From Clostridiales bacterium (GTDB taxonomy: Bacteria; Bacillota; Clostridia; Peptostreptococcales; Anaerovoracaceae), in NCBI GenBank assembly GCA_012513435.1, contig JAAZCE010000009.1, positions 1 through 64,000 of the forward strand: a stretch of DNA of 64,000 nucleotides, given 5' to 3'. Under the pieces are notes generated by a model, which saw only the letters and a program-made list of their open reading frames with translations, had not been told where the DNA came from and ran no database searches. A program made the position numbers and the translations under genes. Below, piece after piece: positions 42,189 to 51,174 of the stretch. The stretch's first letter is position 1. Each line of letters starts with the position of its first letter.

Positions 42189-43391
42189 TTAGGAATCCAG
42201 TCCTATATCGTTGCCTATTACGCTGCCGAAGCCTATTGCTCCCGCCCCGAATTTTTGCCGGATATCGTCCATAGCTCGTTCTATTTTTTCACCCTTTTCG
42301 GTCATAACGTTTTCCTCGGAAAAGAGAGAAAGCTGCTGTGCCTGATTCTCATCGCAGAGGTTGATGGCTGTTACAGTCAACATTCTTATAGGATTTCTCA
42401 TATTCCATGACCTGGTAATAAGTTCTACAGCCGTATCAGAAATAATCTCTGTTAGATTGGTAGGGTTGTCAAGCTGCTGCTGTCTGGAAATGACCTTGAA
42501 TCCGGGATCCTTGATGTCCACTTTCACACCGAAGGCTTTCATCTGGTGCTGCCGAAGCCGAGATGCCACCGTATCCGAAAGGCCGGTAATGGCAGTCTTG
42601 ATGTCGCCAAGTCCGTGAAGGTCTCTCTTGAAGGTGATTCCATTGCCTACAGATTTTATTTTCTCAAGGTGGTCAAAGCGAAGAACGGGAGTAATATCCA
42701 GCCCCTTGGCATAGTCGTGAATTACTGCTCCTTGTTTCCCAAGAAGACTGGAAATCGTAGCCTTATCGGACAGAGCAAGTTCACCGATGGTCTTTATACC
42801 GCACTGACGAAGCTTGTGTGCAGTTACCTTGCCTACGAAAAACAAGGAACGGATATCCATAGGCCATAACAGCTCCTTGTAATTGTCTCTGTTTATGAGG
42901 GTAGTAGCATCAGGTTTTTTGTAGTCGCTTCCCATCTTGGCGAAAATCTTGTTAAAGGAAACTCCCGCGGAAAGGGTAAGGTCAAGCTCCTTTTTGACAG
43001 TAGCTCGTATAGTATCAGCAATTTCTTTTCCAGTGCCAAAGAGCTTGCGGCTGGCTGTTACGTCGAGCCAGGATTCGTCCACGCTAAAAGGCTCCACCAT
43101 ATCTGTAAAGCGAAGATATATTTCATTGATAAGCTTACTGTAATGCTTGTATTTTTCGTGATGTGGAGGGACAACCTGAAGATCAGGACATTTGTTTTTT
43201 GCCTGCCACAGAGTTTCGGCTGTAACTATGCCGTAGCCTTTGGCAATTTCGTTTTTTGCCAATATAATGCCGTGACGATTTTTCGGGTCGCCGCATACTG
43301 CCATAGGAACATCCTTCAAATCGGGACGGTCCAGTAATTCCACGGATGCAAAGAATCCGTTCATGTCACAATGGAGTATTGTTCTGTCCAC
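42189..43391 (-). CDS. dinB: DNA polymerase IV (Y family)
   Basis: 400 residues from a GTG start at 43391 with AGAAGGAGGTG upstream (an ATG at 43415 lies before this ribosome site). Low-fidelity translesion polymerase. Catalytic acidic residues in HCDMNGFFASVE (Asp near 8) and EPFSVDESWLD (near 105-115); the helix-hairpin-helix region GIKTIGELAL near 205. The C-terminal end contains QQLSLFSEE, a clamp-binding-like motif. No LexA-type box was found upstream. Confidence 0.93.
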   Translation of the reverse strand: MDRTILHCDMNGFFASVELLDRPDLKDVPMAVCGDPKNRHGIILAKNEIAKGYGIVTAETLWQAKNKCPDLQVVPPHHEKYKHYSKLINEIYLRFTDMVEPFSVDESWLDVTASRKLFGTGKEIADTIRATVKKELDLTLSAGVSFNKIFAKMGSDYKKPDATTLINRDNYKELLWPMDIRSLFFVGKVTAHKLRQCGIKTIGELALSDKATISSLLGKQGAVIHDYAKGLDITPVLRFDHLEKIKSVGNGITFKRDLHGLGDIKTAITGLSDTVASRLRQHQMKAFGVKVDIKDPGFKVISRQQQLDNPTNLTEIISDTAVELITRSWNMRNPIRMLTVTAINLCDENQAQQLSLFSEENVMTEKGEKIERAMDDIRQKFGAGAIGFGSVIGNDIGLDS

Positions 43392-43464
43392 CGATACACC
43401 TCCTTCTACACACATTATACACTAAGCCAAAAAAAACACAAAATCTCCTTTTTAAAAAGGGCGG

Positions 43465-43478
43465 TTTTATGGTATAAT
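43465..43478 (+). promoter_or_regulatory. Extended -10 promoter of the 43518 membrane/flavoprotein operon
   Basis: TATAAT (43473-43478) is preceded by TGG, giving an extended -10 (TGnTATAAT); the -35 is poor. It lies 40 bases upstream of a small ORF. Confidence 0.5.
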
Positions 43479-43517
43479 TGTCCGTGTTTTAGAAGAACAA
43501 CTTGAAAAGAGGATTTT

Positions 43518-43667
43518 ATGTTAGGGAAAATCAACAATAATTTAAGAATCATAGCAATAACGGTAGTGGCTGTTCTGGCACTGCTAAAGATAACTGAAAG
43601 TGAAAAGAAGGAAAAGCGCAGTTCAAAAAGCGGCTTTCAGACAGAAGAATTCGACGATATTTGGTAA
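43518..43667 (+). CDS. Small single-pass membrane protein, 49 residues
   Basis: AGAGGA stands 5 bases before the ATG. The protein has a short basic start (MLGKINNNLR), one hydrophobic helix (IIAITVVAVLALLKI) and a charged tail with SEKKEKRSSK and an acidic end FDDIW. It begins an operon with the DUF308 gene 12 bases later. No family recognised; the ribosome site, codon use and position support a real gene. Confidence 0.6.
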   Translation: MLGKINNNLRIIAITVVAVLALLKITESEKKEKRSSKSGFQTEEFDDIW

Positions 43668-43679
43668 AGGAGTCGACAG

Positions 43680-44357
43680 ATGAGAATTTTAACCATAATA
43701 AGCGGCATAATGATGCTCTTAACGGGGGCGTTCTGTTTTATCAATCCGGGACAGACTTTTTTGTCGCTGGCATTTATTATAGGAATAGTACTGGTATTTA
43801 ACGGAATAGTTCACACCGGGGCATATCTGGTAGGGCGAGGATTTCATAACAGAGGCGACAATAACGGTTGGATATTGACGGATGCTTTGATTACGTTGCT
43901 TTTGGGTATATTGGTTTTATGCAACCAGCTTGTGGCAGAGGCGGCGGTTCATGCTGTATTTGGCATGTGGGTGCTGGTGTCGGGAATACTGAGAATTGAA
44001 TCGGCAACTCATATCAACAGAGAGAAAAAGAGAACGAATTTCCGTATAGTGCTGATTACCGGAATAATGACCATAGTGGTTGGGGTCTTCGGGTTTGTAG
44101 ACCCTCTCGTAGGAATGGTAAGCACCGTTATATTGGTGGGAATGTTCATGTTCATGCAGGGCATCAATATTATGGAACTGGGGATAAATATGCCTCACGA
44201 AAAGAAGTCCTACATAAGACTGTACAAGAGGAAGAGAGAACCTGTGAAAATTACAGAAGATGAAGAAACTCCCGAAAAGGTCGCAGAGCGACTTCGTGCC
44301 AAGGAAGAAGCGGAGGCAACCGCTCTTGCAGGAGTGAAGATAAATGAAACATTATGA
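43680..44357 (+). CDS. DUF308/HdeD-like membrane protein
   Basis: 225 residues with six hydrophobic helices in pairs, beginning ISGIMMLLTGAFCFINPG and repeating the pattern later as ITGIMTIVVGVFGFVDP; this internal duplication is the HdeD/DUF308 signature. A charged cytoplasmic tail of about 50 residues follows. HdeD is linked to acid resistance in E. coli; a role here is unknown. AAAGGAG lies upstream, and it overlaps the next gene by 14 bases. Confidence 0.85.
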   Translation: MRILTIISGIMMLLTGAFCFINPGQTFLSLAFIIGIVLVFNGIVHTGAYLVGRGFHNRGDNNGWILTDALITLLLGILVLCNQLVAEAAVHAVFGMWVLVSGILRIESATHINREKKRTNFRIVLITGIMTIVVGVFGFVDPLVGMVSTVILVGMFMFMQGINIMELGINMPHEKKSYIRLYKRKREPVKITEDEETPEKVAERLRAKEEAEATALAGVKINETL

Positions 44358-45417
44358 TGTTTGCATAATCGGTGGAGGCGCATCGGGACTTGCGGCGGCA
44401 AATAGGTTGAGCAAGGATTTGAAGGTGTGTCTTCTTGAAAAAAATAAAATTCTGGGACGAAAGATTATGGCTACAGGCGGCGGCAGGTGCAATATCACCA
44501 ACCGTGATTGTCGGCATAAGCAGGTAGTCCTGGATTTTTTTAATGGGCTGGGAATGGAACTTTACTGTGATGAAGAAGGTAGGTATTTTCCTTATTCAAA
44601 CAAAGCCTCCGATGTTGTGACAATGCTTACAAAAGGGATTAAGGACAGAACTGTTCTTACAGGCGTTGCCGTGGACAAGGTCAGTTTTGATGAGGGTGGC
44701 TTTACGGTTTACTCGGCCAAGGGAAATATAAGAACAAGGGCTTTGGTTTTGGCTGCAGGCGGAAAGGCCGCGCCTGAAATGGGCACTGTGGGAGACGGCT
44801 ATGGCTTTGCAAAGGCTCTGGGACACAGCATAACAAGGGTATATCCCATGCTTACGCCCATAGAGTGCGGAGATTTTCAGGACATCAAAGGAATCAGAGC
44901 AAGAGGCCGGGTCAGTCTGTATAAGAATAGCCAGATGATAGCTCAGGAACTGGGAGAGATACAATTTACTAAGGACGGCATATCGGGGATATGCGTCTTT
45001 AACATTACGCCCTATATCAAAGCAGATAACAGTGAGACCCTTAGAGAGGCTCTGGAGAAGTTCAGTATTGTTTTGGATCTTGCCCCCAATTTTACAGAGG
45101 AAGACATAGAGAAAAGAGATAGCTCCTTTGGCATCCTTTCAGAAAAATTGGCTGCAGCAGTAGATGTGAGGCGTTTGAAATGCTGGAAGCTGCCGATACT
45201 TGGCGTGAAGGGCTGGAAGGATGCTCAATGCACTGGCGGAGGCGTACCTCTCGGTGAAATAAATATGGAAACCATGGAGTCCCGCATTGTGAAAAATCTT
45301 TACGTCGCAGGAGAAATGACAGATTATCAGGGACCTTGCGGAGGATATAACCTGCAAAATGCCTGGGAAACGGGGATTAAGGCGGCTACCGCCATAAACG
45401 AGAAAAATGAGATATAG
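44344..45417 (+). CDS. HI0933/YhiN-family FAD-dependent oxidoreductase
   Basis: 357 residues, about 50 shorter than usual (400-420). N-terminal FAD motif CIIGGGASGLAAANRL, the family motif GRKIMATGGGRCNITN near residues 39-54, GRYFPYSNKA near 80, and a C-terminal GEMTDYQGPCGGYNLQNAW with the conserved GxCGGYNLQ. The reaction of this family is not established. The missing length comes from the middle substrate domain, which is compact here. Overlaps neighbours on both sides. Confidence 0.9.
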   Translation: MKHYDVCIIGGGASGLAAANRLSKDLKVCLLEKNKILGRKIMATGGGRCNITNRDCRHKQVVLDFFNGLGMELYCDEEGRYFPYSNKASDVVTMLTKGIKDRTVLTGVAVDKVSFDEGGFTVYSAKGNIRTRALVLAAGGKAAPEMGTVGDGYGFAKALGHSITRVYPMLTPIECGDFQDIKGIRARGRVSLYKNSQMIAQELGEIQFTKDGISGICVFNITPYIKADNSETLREALEKFSIVLDLAPNFTEEDIEKRDSSFGILSEKLAAAVDVRRLKCWKLPILGVKGWKDAQCTGGGVPLGEINMETMESRIVKNLYVAGEMTDYQGPCGGYNLQNAWETGIKAATAINEKNEI

Positions 45418-46903
45418 AATACACGAGATAAAACTGAATATGAACCAATCAAAGGACACCATAGAGGAAGAAATATTAAAGCGGCTCGACAGGAGTGATC
45501 TGAAAATACACGACATCAAGATAGTGAAAGAATCCATAGATGCAAGAAGAAGGCCTGATATCAAGCTGGTGTATTCTGTGGATTTTTCCTGTGATGAAGA
45601 GCTTCCTCTCAATGAGGTAAAGAATACTCATTATGAATTCCCAAAGGTAAAAGGGAAGACTAAAAGCCCTGTTATTGCAGGCTTCGGCCCCTGTGGTATC
45701 TTCGCAGCGCTGGCCCTTGCAGAGGCAGGCCTGACCCCCATAGTAATAGAACGAGGTGCTCCTATAGAGGAACGGGTAGCAGATGTAGAAGAATTTTGGA
45801 ACTCCGGCATTTTGAATCCTGAATCAAACGTACAGTTCGGAGAAGGAGGTGCGGGAACTTTTTCCGACGGAAAGCTTACCACAGGAATAAAGGATATACG
45901 CATAAGAAAGGTGCTACAGGAATTCGTGGAAGCCGGTGCCGATGAGGCCATTCTCTACAAGCAGAAGCCTCATATAGGAACAGATTGCCTGAGAAACGTG
46001 GTAAGAAATCTTAGGAAGAAAATAGAGTCTCTAGGTGGTCAGGTGAGATTTCATATGAAGCTGGAGTCTCTGGATATAGATGAGAACAGACAGCTGCGTG
46101 GAATAAATACTAGCGGCGGCTATGTGGAAGCAGATTCTCTGATACTGGCAGTGGGCCACAGCGCAAGAGATACATTTGAGATGCTTTATGACAGCCTGCT
46201 TCCTATGGAGCAGAAGCCGTTTTCCATAGGGGTGAGGATAGAGCACAGGCAGGAAATGATAGACAAGGTTCAGTATGGGAACCCGGAATTTGCAAAGGTT
46301 TTGGGCCCGTCGGACTACAAGCTGAACTACAAATGCAAAAATGGCAGGGGTGTCTATACCTTTTGCATGTGTCCGGGAGGTCAGGTCATAGATGCATCCT
46401 CTGAGAAGAACACTGCCGTTACCAACGGAATGAGCCTGAGCAGGAGAGACAGCCAGTACGCCAACAGCGGACTTCTTGTAGACGTAAGGTGTGAGGATTT
46501 TCAATCGGAGCATCCCCTTGCGGGAGTTGAGTTTCAGAGAAAATATGAACGCCTTGCCTTTGAACAAGGAGGCGGAAGAATACCGAAGACAAGCTATGGG
46601 AACTTTAAAATAAAGAAGGACGATGCTGTCAGAAAAAGCCTTCCTGATTTTGCGTCGGAGTCCATTATAGAGGCCATGCCTTATTTAGCCAGAAAGCTGA
46701 GAGGCTTTGACGGAGATGAAGCTATGCTAAGCGCCGTGGAGAGCAGAAGCTCGTCGCCTGTAAGGATAAGGAGAGACGAGAACCACGAAAGCGCTATTAA
46801 AGGCGTATATCCTGCAGGAGAAGGTGCAGGCTATGCGGGAGGCATAATGTCTGCTGCTGTAGACGGAATAAAAACAGCGGAGAAAGCTGTGATAATACTT
46901 TAA
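45407..46903 (+). CDS. COG2509-type FAD-dependent dehydrogenase
   Basis: 498 residues. An N-terminal domain of about 80 residues (MRYRIHEIKLNM start) precedes a Rossmann FAD domain with VIAGFGPCGIFAALALAEAG near residues 85-104, then NVQFGEGGAGTFSDGKL near 143, and a C-terminal GAGYAGGIMSAAVDGI that binds FAD. Members are predicted flavoprotein dehydrogenases of unknown substrate, frequent in Clostridia and often near the YhiN-type gene as here. The start overlaps that gene by 11 bases. Confidence 0.9.
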   Translation: MRYRIHEIKLNMNQSKDTIEEEILKRLDRSDLKIHDIKIVKESIDARRRPDIKLVYSVDFSCDEELPLNEVKNTHYEFPKVKGKTKSPVIAGFGPCGIFAALALAEAGLTPIVIERGAPIEERVADVEEFWNSGILNPESNVQFGEGGAGTFSDGKLTTGIKDIRIRKVLQEFVEAGADEAILYKQKPHIGTDCLRNVVRNLRKKIESLGGQVRFHMKLESLDIDENRQLRGINTSGGYVEADSLILAVGHSARDTFEMLYDSLLPMEQKPFSIGVRIEHRQEMIDKVQYGNPEFAKVLGPSDYKLNYKCKNGRGVYTFCMCPGGQVIDASSEKNTAVTNGMSLSRRDSQYANSGLLVDVRCEDFQSEHPLAGVEFQRKYERLAFEQGGGRIPKTSYGNFKIKKDDAVRKSLPDFASESIIEAMPYLARKLRGFDGDEAMLSAVESRSSSPVRIRRDENHESAIKGVYPAGEGAGYAGGIMSAAVDGIKTAEKAVIIL

Positions 46904-46922
46904 AAATCGAATATACTTTACC

Positions 46923-47195
46923 ATGTTGATAAAGGAAGATTTGTTATTTGACTTTGCCGTCAATATGCCCAGAATACTTGTAAGCGGGCATACCACTGTT
47001 CTCGATAATGTAAAGCGAGTGATGCTCTTGACAGATACGGAGATAATAGTTTTCAACGGGAAGCGTTTCACTTCTGTCAAAGGTCGCGATTTTGTGGTGG
47101 AGAGGCTGATGGACGAAAGGATGCTGATAGCAGGTGAGGTGGAAGAAGTTCGGTTTTTTGCGGCACTACAAAAGGATAAAGCTGGAGGGGAATGA
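46923..47195 (+). CDS. yqfC: YabP/YqfC-family sporulation protein
   Basis: 90 residues, a small beta-rich YabP-fold protein. Seen: PRILVSGHTTVLDNVKRV (written within 20 residues) and IIVFNGKRFTSVKG, the family core. yqfC precedes yqfD in spore formers and is made in the mother cell under sigma-E in Bacillus subtilis. The next gene starts inside its last 62 bases. No clear ribosome site. Its presence argues that the organism sporulates. Confidence 0.85.
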   Translation: MLIKEDLLFDFAVNMPRILVSGHTTVLDNVKRVMLLTDTEIIVFNGKRFTSVKGRDFVVERLMDERMLIAGEVEEVRFFAALQKDKAGGE

Positions 47196-48339
47196 CCTGA
47201 CAGGACTGGTGAACCGATGCATAAGAAAAGGAATCACCCTCAGGAGCCTCAAATGGCATGATCCTCTTGAATCTACGTTTGAATTCAAGGGTGATGACAG
47301 TGAGAAAATAAAGAAGATAGCGGGACATTCGTACAAGATAACGGTATTGCGGGAAGGCGGCTTCGTACCGGCCTTTAGAACCATGAAAACCAACATTGCG
47401 GCAATAATAGGCGCCTTTTTAGTGGGTGCCTTGATTTTTTATCAGGGCTTGTTTGTGGCGGAGATACGCGTCAGCGGGTACGAGAATATAAGCGAGACGG
47501 AAATAAGACAGACCTTAAAATCCGTAGGGCTTTATGAGGGAGCCAGAAAACAGGGGACCTACGAGGATGTGAAGAAGGCCCTCTTTGCCAACTACGAAAA
47601 CATAACGTGGGCAAGCATATATGAAAAGGGACGGCTGGTGGAGGTTGATATAGCTCAGGCTAAAAGAGTGTATCAGGGAGAGAAAAATAAAGAAACTCCC
47701 GCCCACATAGTTGCCACAAAATCGGGGATGATAGAACAAATTCTGCCTCTTAAGGGCAGTGCAGTCGTTCAAAAAGGAGATTACGTTAAGGAAGGGGATA
47801 TACTCATAAGCGGCAAATACGAATATCAAAGCTCCGATTACAGCAAAGGCGATAAAATATTCAAGCTATATAGTCATGCCGAGGGCAGGGTGCTTGCCAG
47901 AGTGCCCGAAAGTCAGACATATTATTTTGAAAAAAACGTAAGAAATTTGGAGCCTACGGGAAAGATGCTGCCGGGAATATATGTGAAAATTGGAGATTTT
48001 GAACTGGACACCACTGATGGCCACAGGAGCTTCGAGACCTCACAAAAGACTTTTTACAAGGCTTTTAGCTTTGTTAGGCCAATTCCTTTGCAGCTTTATT
48101 TCACTAGGGTAAGGGAAGTCAAGGCGGTAGAGAGACCTCAGAAGACAGAGGAAATGCAGACTGTGGCAGAGGCTGCCCTGCGACAGTATGAGAGGGAAAA
48201 TCTAGGCAAAAATGAAATGATACTGGACAGCTCTTTTTCCTTTCACGAGGAGGCCAATACCATAAGAGTCAGTGCAATGCTTGAGCTTCTTGAAGAAATC
48301 GGAGAGGAAAAGCACATTAATCAGAAGAATAAACGGTAA
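47134..48339 (+). CDS. yqfD: Sporulation protein YqfD
   Basis: 401 residues from a GTG at 47134 that lies inside yqfC; the start is set by protein similarity since the ribosome site (AAAGGA) is distant. A soluble N-terminal region of about 85 residues, one membrane helix (NIAAIIGAFLVGALIFYQG, about 88-106), then an exported domain with a POTRA-like start (IRVSGYENISETEIRQTL). YqfD is a mother-cell membrane protein needed for efficient sporulation in Bacillus; its exact role is unknown. Followed by phoH under its own promoter. Confidence 0.88.
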   Translation: MRWKKFGFLRHYKRIKLEGNDLTGLVNRCIRKGITLRSLKWHDPLESTFEFKGDDSEKIKKIAGHSYKITVLREGGFVPAFRTMKTNIAAIIGAFLVGALIFYQGLFVAEIRVSGYENISETEIRQTLKSVGLYEGARKQGTYEDVKKALFANYENITWASIYEKGRLVEVDIAQAKRVYQGEKNKETPAHIVATKSGMIEQILPLKGSAVVQKGDYVKEGDILISGKYEYQSSDYSKGDKIFKLYSHAEGRVLARVPESQTYYFEKNVRNLEPTGKMLPGIYVKIGDFELDTTDGHRSFETSQKTFYKAFSFVRPIPLQLYFTRVREVKAVERPQKTEEMQTVAEAALRQYERENLGKNEMILDSSFSFHEEANTIRVSAMLELLEEIGEEKHINQKNKR

Positions 48340-48367
48340 ATCTTAAACCGTAAAGCGTAAAATAGGT

Positions 48368-48396
48368 TTGAATTTTTTGCCTGTAGAAAATATAAT
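48368..48396 (+). promoter_or_regulatory. Sigma-A promoter of the phoH-ybeY-cdd-era-recO operon
   Basis: TTGAAT (48368-48373), a 17-base spacer and a perfect TATAAT (48391-48396), 43 bases before phoH. It would uncouple the housekeeping block from the sporulation genes upstream. Confidence 0.7.
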
Positions 48397-48438
48397 AAGA
48401 AGAGATAAAATAATTTCAGTCGGAGGAATCAAAAAAAT

Positions 48439-49413
48439 ATGATGGTAAAACTGCCGCTCCACCAAGACGTGGACAGGGGAGAACTTTTTGGCGGGCTCGA
48501 CAAGAACTTAAGTATAATAGAGAGAAATCTTCAGGTAGACATTATACAGAGAGATAATGAGCTTATACTAAAGGGAGAGCGGGCTGAGGAAGCCAGAGGC
48601 ATACTTGGAGAAATGATTAGTGTTTTAGAAAAAGGAGAGAAATTGGACCAGCAGAAGATAAATTATATCGCCGAATTAAAGGATGAGGGCATATCCTACG
48701 ACAAGGAAAATGTCAGCAAGGACATAATATGCTTTACTCATGACGGCAAGCCTTTGAAGGCCAAGACAATAGGACAGAAGGGATACGTGGAGACTATAAG
48801 GCGAAGGGACATTGTATTCGGCATAGGCCCGGCGGGGACGGGGAAGACATATCTGGCCGTTGCAATGGCCATCAACGCATTAAAGAGCAGACAGGTGCAG
48901 AAGATAATTTTGGCAAGGCCTGCCGTTGAAGCGGGAGAGAGACTGGGCTTCCTTCCGGGAGATTTGCAGGAAAAAGTTGACCCGTACCTGAGACCTTTAT
49001 ATGACGCCCTTTACGATATGCTGGGCAGAGAAAATGCTATGAAATACAAGGAAAAGGAAATAATAGAGGTTGTGCCTCTGGCATATATGAGAGGGAGGAC
49101 TCTTGATAATTCCTTTATAATCCTTGACGAAGCTCAGAACACTACACCAGAGCAGATGAAAATGTTTCTCACGAGAATGGGCTTTGGATCTAAGGTGGTG
49201 GTGACGGGAGATATTACACAGATTGACCTGCCCAGGGGAAAGCGCTCAGGGCTTGTTGAGGTGCAGAGGGTCCTAAGCGGTATAGAGGAAATAGGCTTTT
49301 GCTACATGAAGGATATAGATGTGGTGCGGCATCAGCTTGTAAAAAAGGTAATTAACGCGTATGATAAGTATTATGATAACAATCCTTTAAAGGATGAAGA
49401 ACAGGAGCTTTGA
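48439..49413 (+). CDS. phoH: PhoH-like ATPase
   Basis: 324 residues. An N-terminal KH-like region is followed by the PhoH ATPase core: Walker A GPAGTGKTYLA near residue 133, FLPGDLQEK near 175, and FIILDEAQN (Walker B) near 225, then VTGDITQIDLP. PhoH is thought to act in RNA metabolism with YbeY, which is encoded next. CGGAGGAA is upstream. Its TGA overlaps the ybeY ATG by one base. Confidence 0.94.
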   Translation: MMVKLPLHQDVDRGELFGGLDKNLSIIERNLQVDIIQRDNELILKGERAEEARGILGEMISVLEKGEKLDQQKINYIAELKDEGISYDKENVSKDIICFTHDGKPLKAKTIGQKGYVETIRRRDIVFGIGPAGTGKTYLAVAMAINALKSRQVQKIILARPAVEAGERLGFLPGDLQEKVDPYLRPLYDALYDMLGRENAMKYKEKEIIEVVPLAYMRGRTLDNSFIILDEAQNTTPEQMKMFLTRMGFGSKVVVTGDITQIDLPRGKRSGLVEVQRVLSGIEEIGFCYMKDIDVVRHQLVKKVINAYDKYYDNNPLKDEEQEL

Positions 49414-49889
49414 TGAGAATACTGTTTAACCAAGAATACGCTCCCGCAGTGGAGCTGATAGATGTTTTTGAAAAAGCGGCGGCAGCGTGTATAGAGGCCG
49501 AAAGCATAAGCTCCGACAATGTGGAGATAAGCCTGAGCTTCGTGTCAAAGGAAGAGATAAGAGAACTGAATAGAGTTTACAGGAAGGTGGACAAGGTTAC
49601 GGATGTGCTGTCTTTTCCCCTTATAGAGGATCTTGAGGAGTTGGAAGAATGGAACGAAGAGGATGACGGGGAAGAGATATTGCTTGGAGATGTAGTGATA
49701 TGCCCTGAGAAAGCAATAGAGCAGGCCAAGGAATACAGACATACAAAGGAAAGAGAGCTGGTATACCTATTTGTCCACAGCGTACTCCACCTTCTTGGTT
49801 ATGACCATATGGAGGAAGATGTTAAGACAGAGATGAGAAAAAGAGAAGAGGAAATAATGTCGTTTTTGGAGCTGGAAAGGAAAGAGTAA
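49413..49889 (+). CDS. ybeY: Endoribonuclease YbeY (16S rRNA maturation)
   Basis: 158 residues from the ATG at 49413 (an alternative TTG stands 3 bases upstream). Zinc site HSVLHLLGYDHME near residues 127-139 (HxxxHxxxxxH). Also VLSFPL near 65 and ILLGDVVIC near 90, the family core. Acts in 16S rRNA 3'-end processing and ribosome quality control. Between phoH and cdd in the usual order. Confidence 0.94.
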   Translation: MRILFNQEYAPAVELIDVFEKAAAACIEAESISSDNVEISLSFVSKEEIRELNRVYRKVDKVTDVLSFPLIEDLEELEEWNEEDDGEEILLGDVVICPEKAIEQAKEYRHTKERELVYLFVHSVLHLLGYDHMEEDVKTEMRKREEEIMSFLELERKE

Positions 49890-49891
49890 CA

Positions 49892-50269
49892 ATGGATTAC
49901 AGAGAACTATATGATATGGCCAAAAAGGCCAGCAGCAACGCTTACGCACCTTATTCCAAGTTCAAGGTGGGGGCTGCGCTTATGGCGAGAAACGGCAAGA
50001 TATACACAGGAGTAAACGTGGAGAATTCTTCTTTTGGTGCCACCATATGCGCCGAGAGAACGGCGTTTGTCAAGGCAATCTCCGAAGGCGAGAGAGAATT
50101 TGAGGCTTTGGCTGTTTACGGCTCCGGTGGAGAGGCTTTGCCATGCGGCATATGCAGACAGTTCATGTATGAGTTTGCCCCAGACATAATGGTTATTACA
50201 GGAGAAGATGAACAGCATTTGAATGTGAGAGCATTGAACAAGTTGCTGCCGGAGGGCTTTAGTTTATGA
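49892..50269 (+). CDS. cdd: Cytidine deaminase
   Basis: 125 residues, the short tetrameric form. Zinc site: CAERTA near residue 53 (Cys and catalytic Glu) and PCGICRQ near 86-92. Deaminates cytidine and deoxycytidine to uridine forms for pyrimidine salvage. Its stop overlaps the era start by 4 bases (ATGA). Confidence 0.96.
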   Translation: MDYRELYDMAKKASSNAYAPYSKFKVGAALMARNGKIYTGVNVENSSFGATICAERTAFVKAISEGEREFEALAVYGSGGEALPCGICRQFMYEFAPDIMVITGEDEQHLNVRALNKLLPEGFSL

Positions 50270-51165
50270 AAACAGGATTTGTAGGTATCGTAGGAAGACC
50301 GAATGTGGGTAAATCCACACTGCTCAACGCTATACTGGGTGAGAAAATAGCCATTACCACTGATAAACCCCAGACCACAAGAAACACCATACGAGGCATA
50401 TACACTCATTACGCCGGAGGGCAAGACGAGGATGATGTTCAGATGATATTTATCGATACTCCCGGAATCCACAGGCCCAGGAACAAGCTGGGTGAATACA
50501 TGACAGATGCAGCTGTGGGAACCTTTAAGGAGGTAGATGCAATAATCTTCATCGTAGACGAAAAACTTTCCAGAGGACCCGGAGACAGGTATATCCTGGA
50601 CATGATCAAGGAGGTGGATACGCCTAAAATACTGGTCATCAACAAGATAGATAAAATGGGACCGGAAGAATATGCTGAGGTTTACAAGGAATACGATGAC
50701 ACAAGGATATTCGAGAAGATAATAGGGACATCGGCTATAAAGGGAGCCAATGTGGCAGATGTGGTAAAGTGTGCTCAAGGCTATATGGAGGAAGGCCCTA
50801 TGTACTTCCCAGACGATATGATAACCGAGAATCCTGAGCGTTTCATCGTCAGCGAAATAATCAGGGAGAAAATATTGATGTATCTCCAGGAGGAGGTGCC
50901 TCACGGCGTGGCTGTTGAAATAGAACGCTACAAGGAAGAAGAAAAGATAACCAAAATAGGCGCTGTAATCTACTGCGAAAAAAAATCCCACAAGGGAATC
51001 ATAATAGGCAAGAGCGGTAGAAAGCTCAAGGGCATAGGCAAGAGCGCAAGAGAAGAAATTGAAGCACTCATAGGAGCCAAGGTCTTTCTTGAATTGTGGG
51101 TAAAGGTAAAGGAAAACTGGAGAGACAGCGATATTGCCCTTTCCAACTTTGGATACAAAGAATAG
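50266..51165 (+). CDS. era: GTPase Era
   Basis: 299 residues. G motifs: GRPNVGKST (G1) near residue 10, DTPGIHRP (G3) near 65, NKID (G4) near 125. The C-terminal KH domain has GIIIGKSGRKLKGIG near 245. Era binds 16S rRNA and is needed for 30S maturation. Standard location between cdd and recO. Confidence 0.97.
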   Translation: MKTGFVGIVGRPNVGKSTLLNAILGEKIAITTDKPQTTRNTIRGIYTHYAGGQDEDDVQMIFIDTPGIHRPRNKLGEYMTDAAVGTFKEVDAIIFIVDEKLSRGPGDRYILDMIKEVDTPKILVINKIDKMGPEEYAEVYKEYDDTRIFEKIIGTSAIKGANVADVVKCAQGYMEEGPMYFPDDMITENPERFIVSEIIREKILMYLQEEVPHGVAVEIERYKEEEKITKIGAVIYCEKKSHKGIIIGKSGRKLKGIGKSAREEIEALIGAKVFLELWVKVKENWRDSDIALSNFGYKE

Positions 51166-51174
51166 GTGGGAGAT

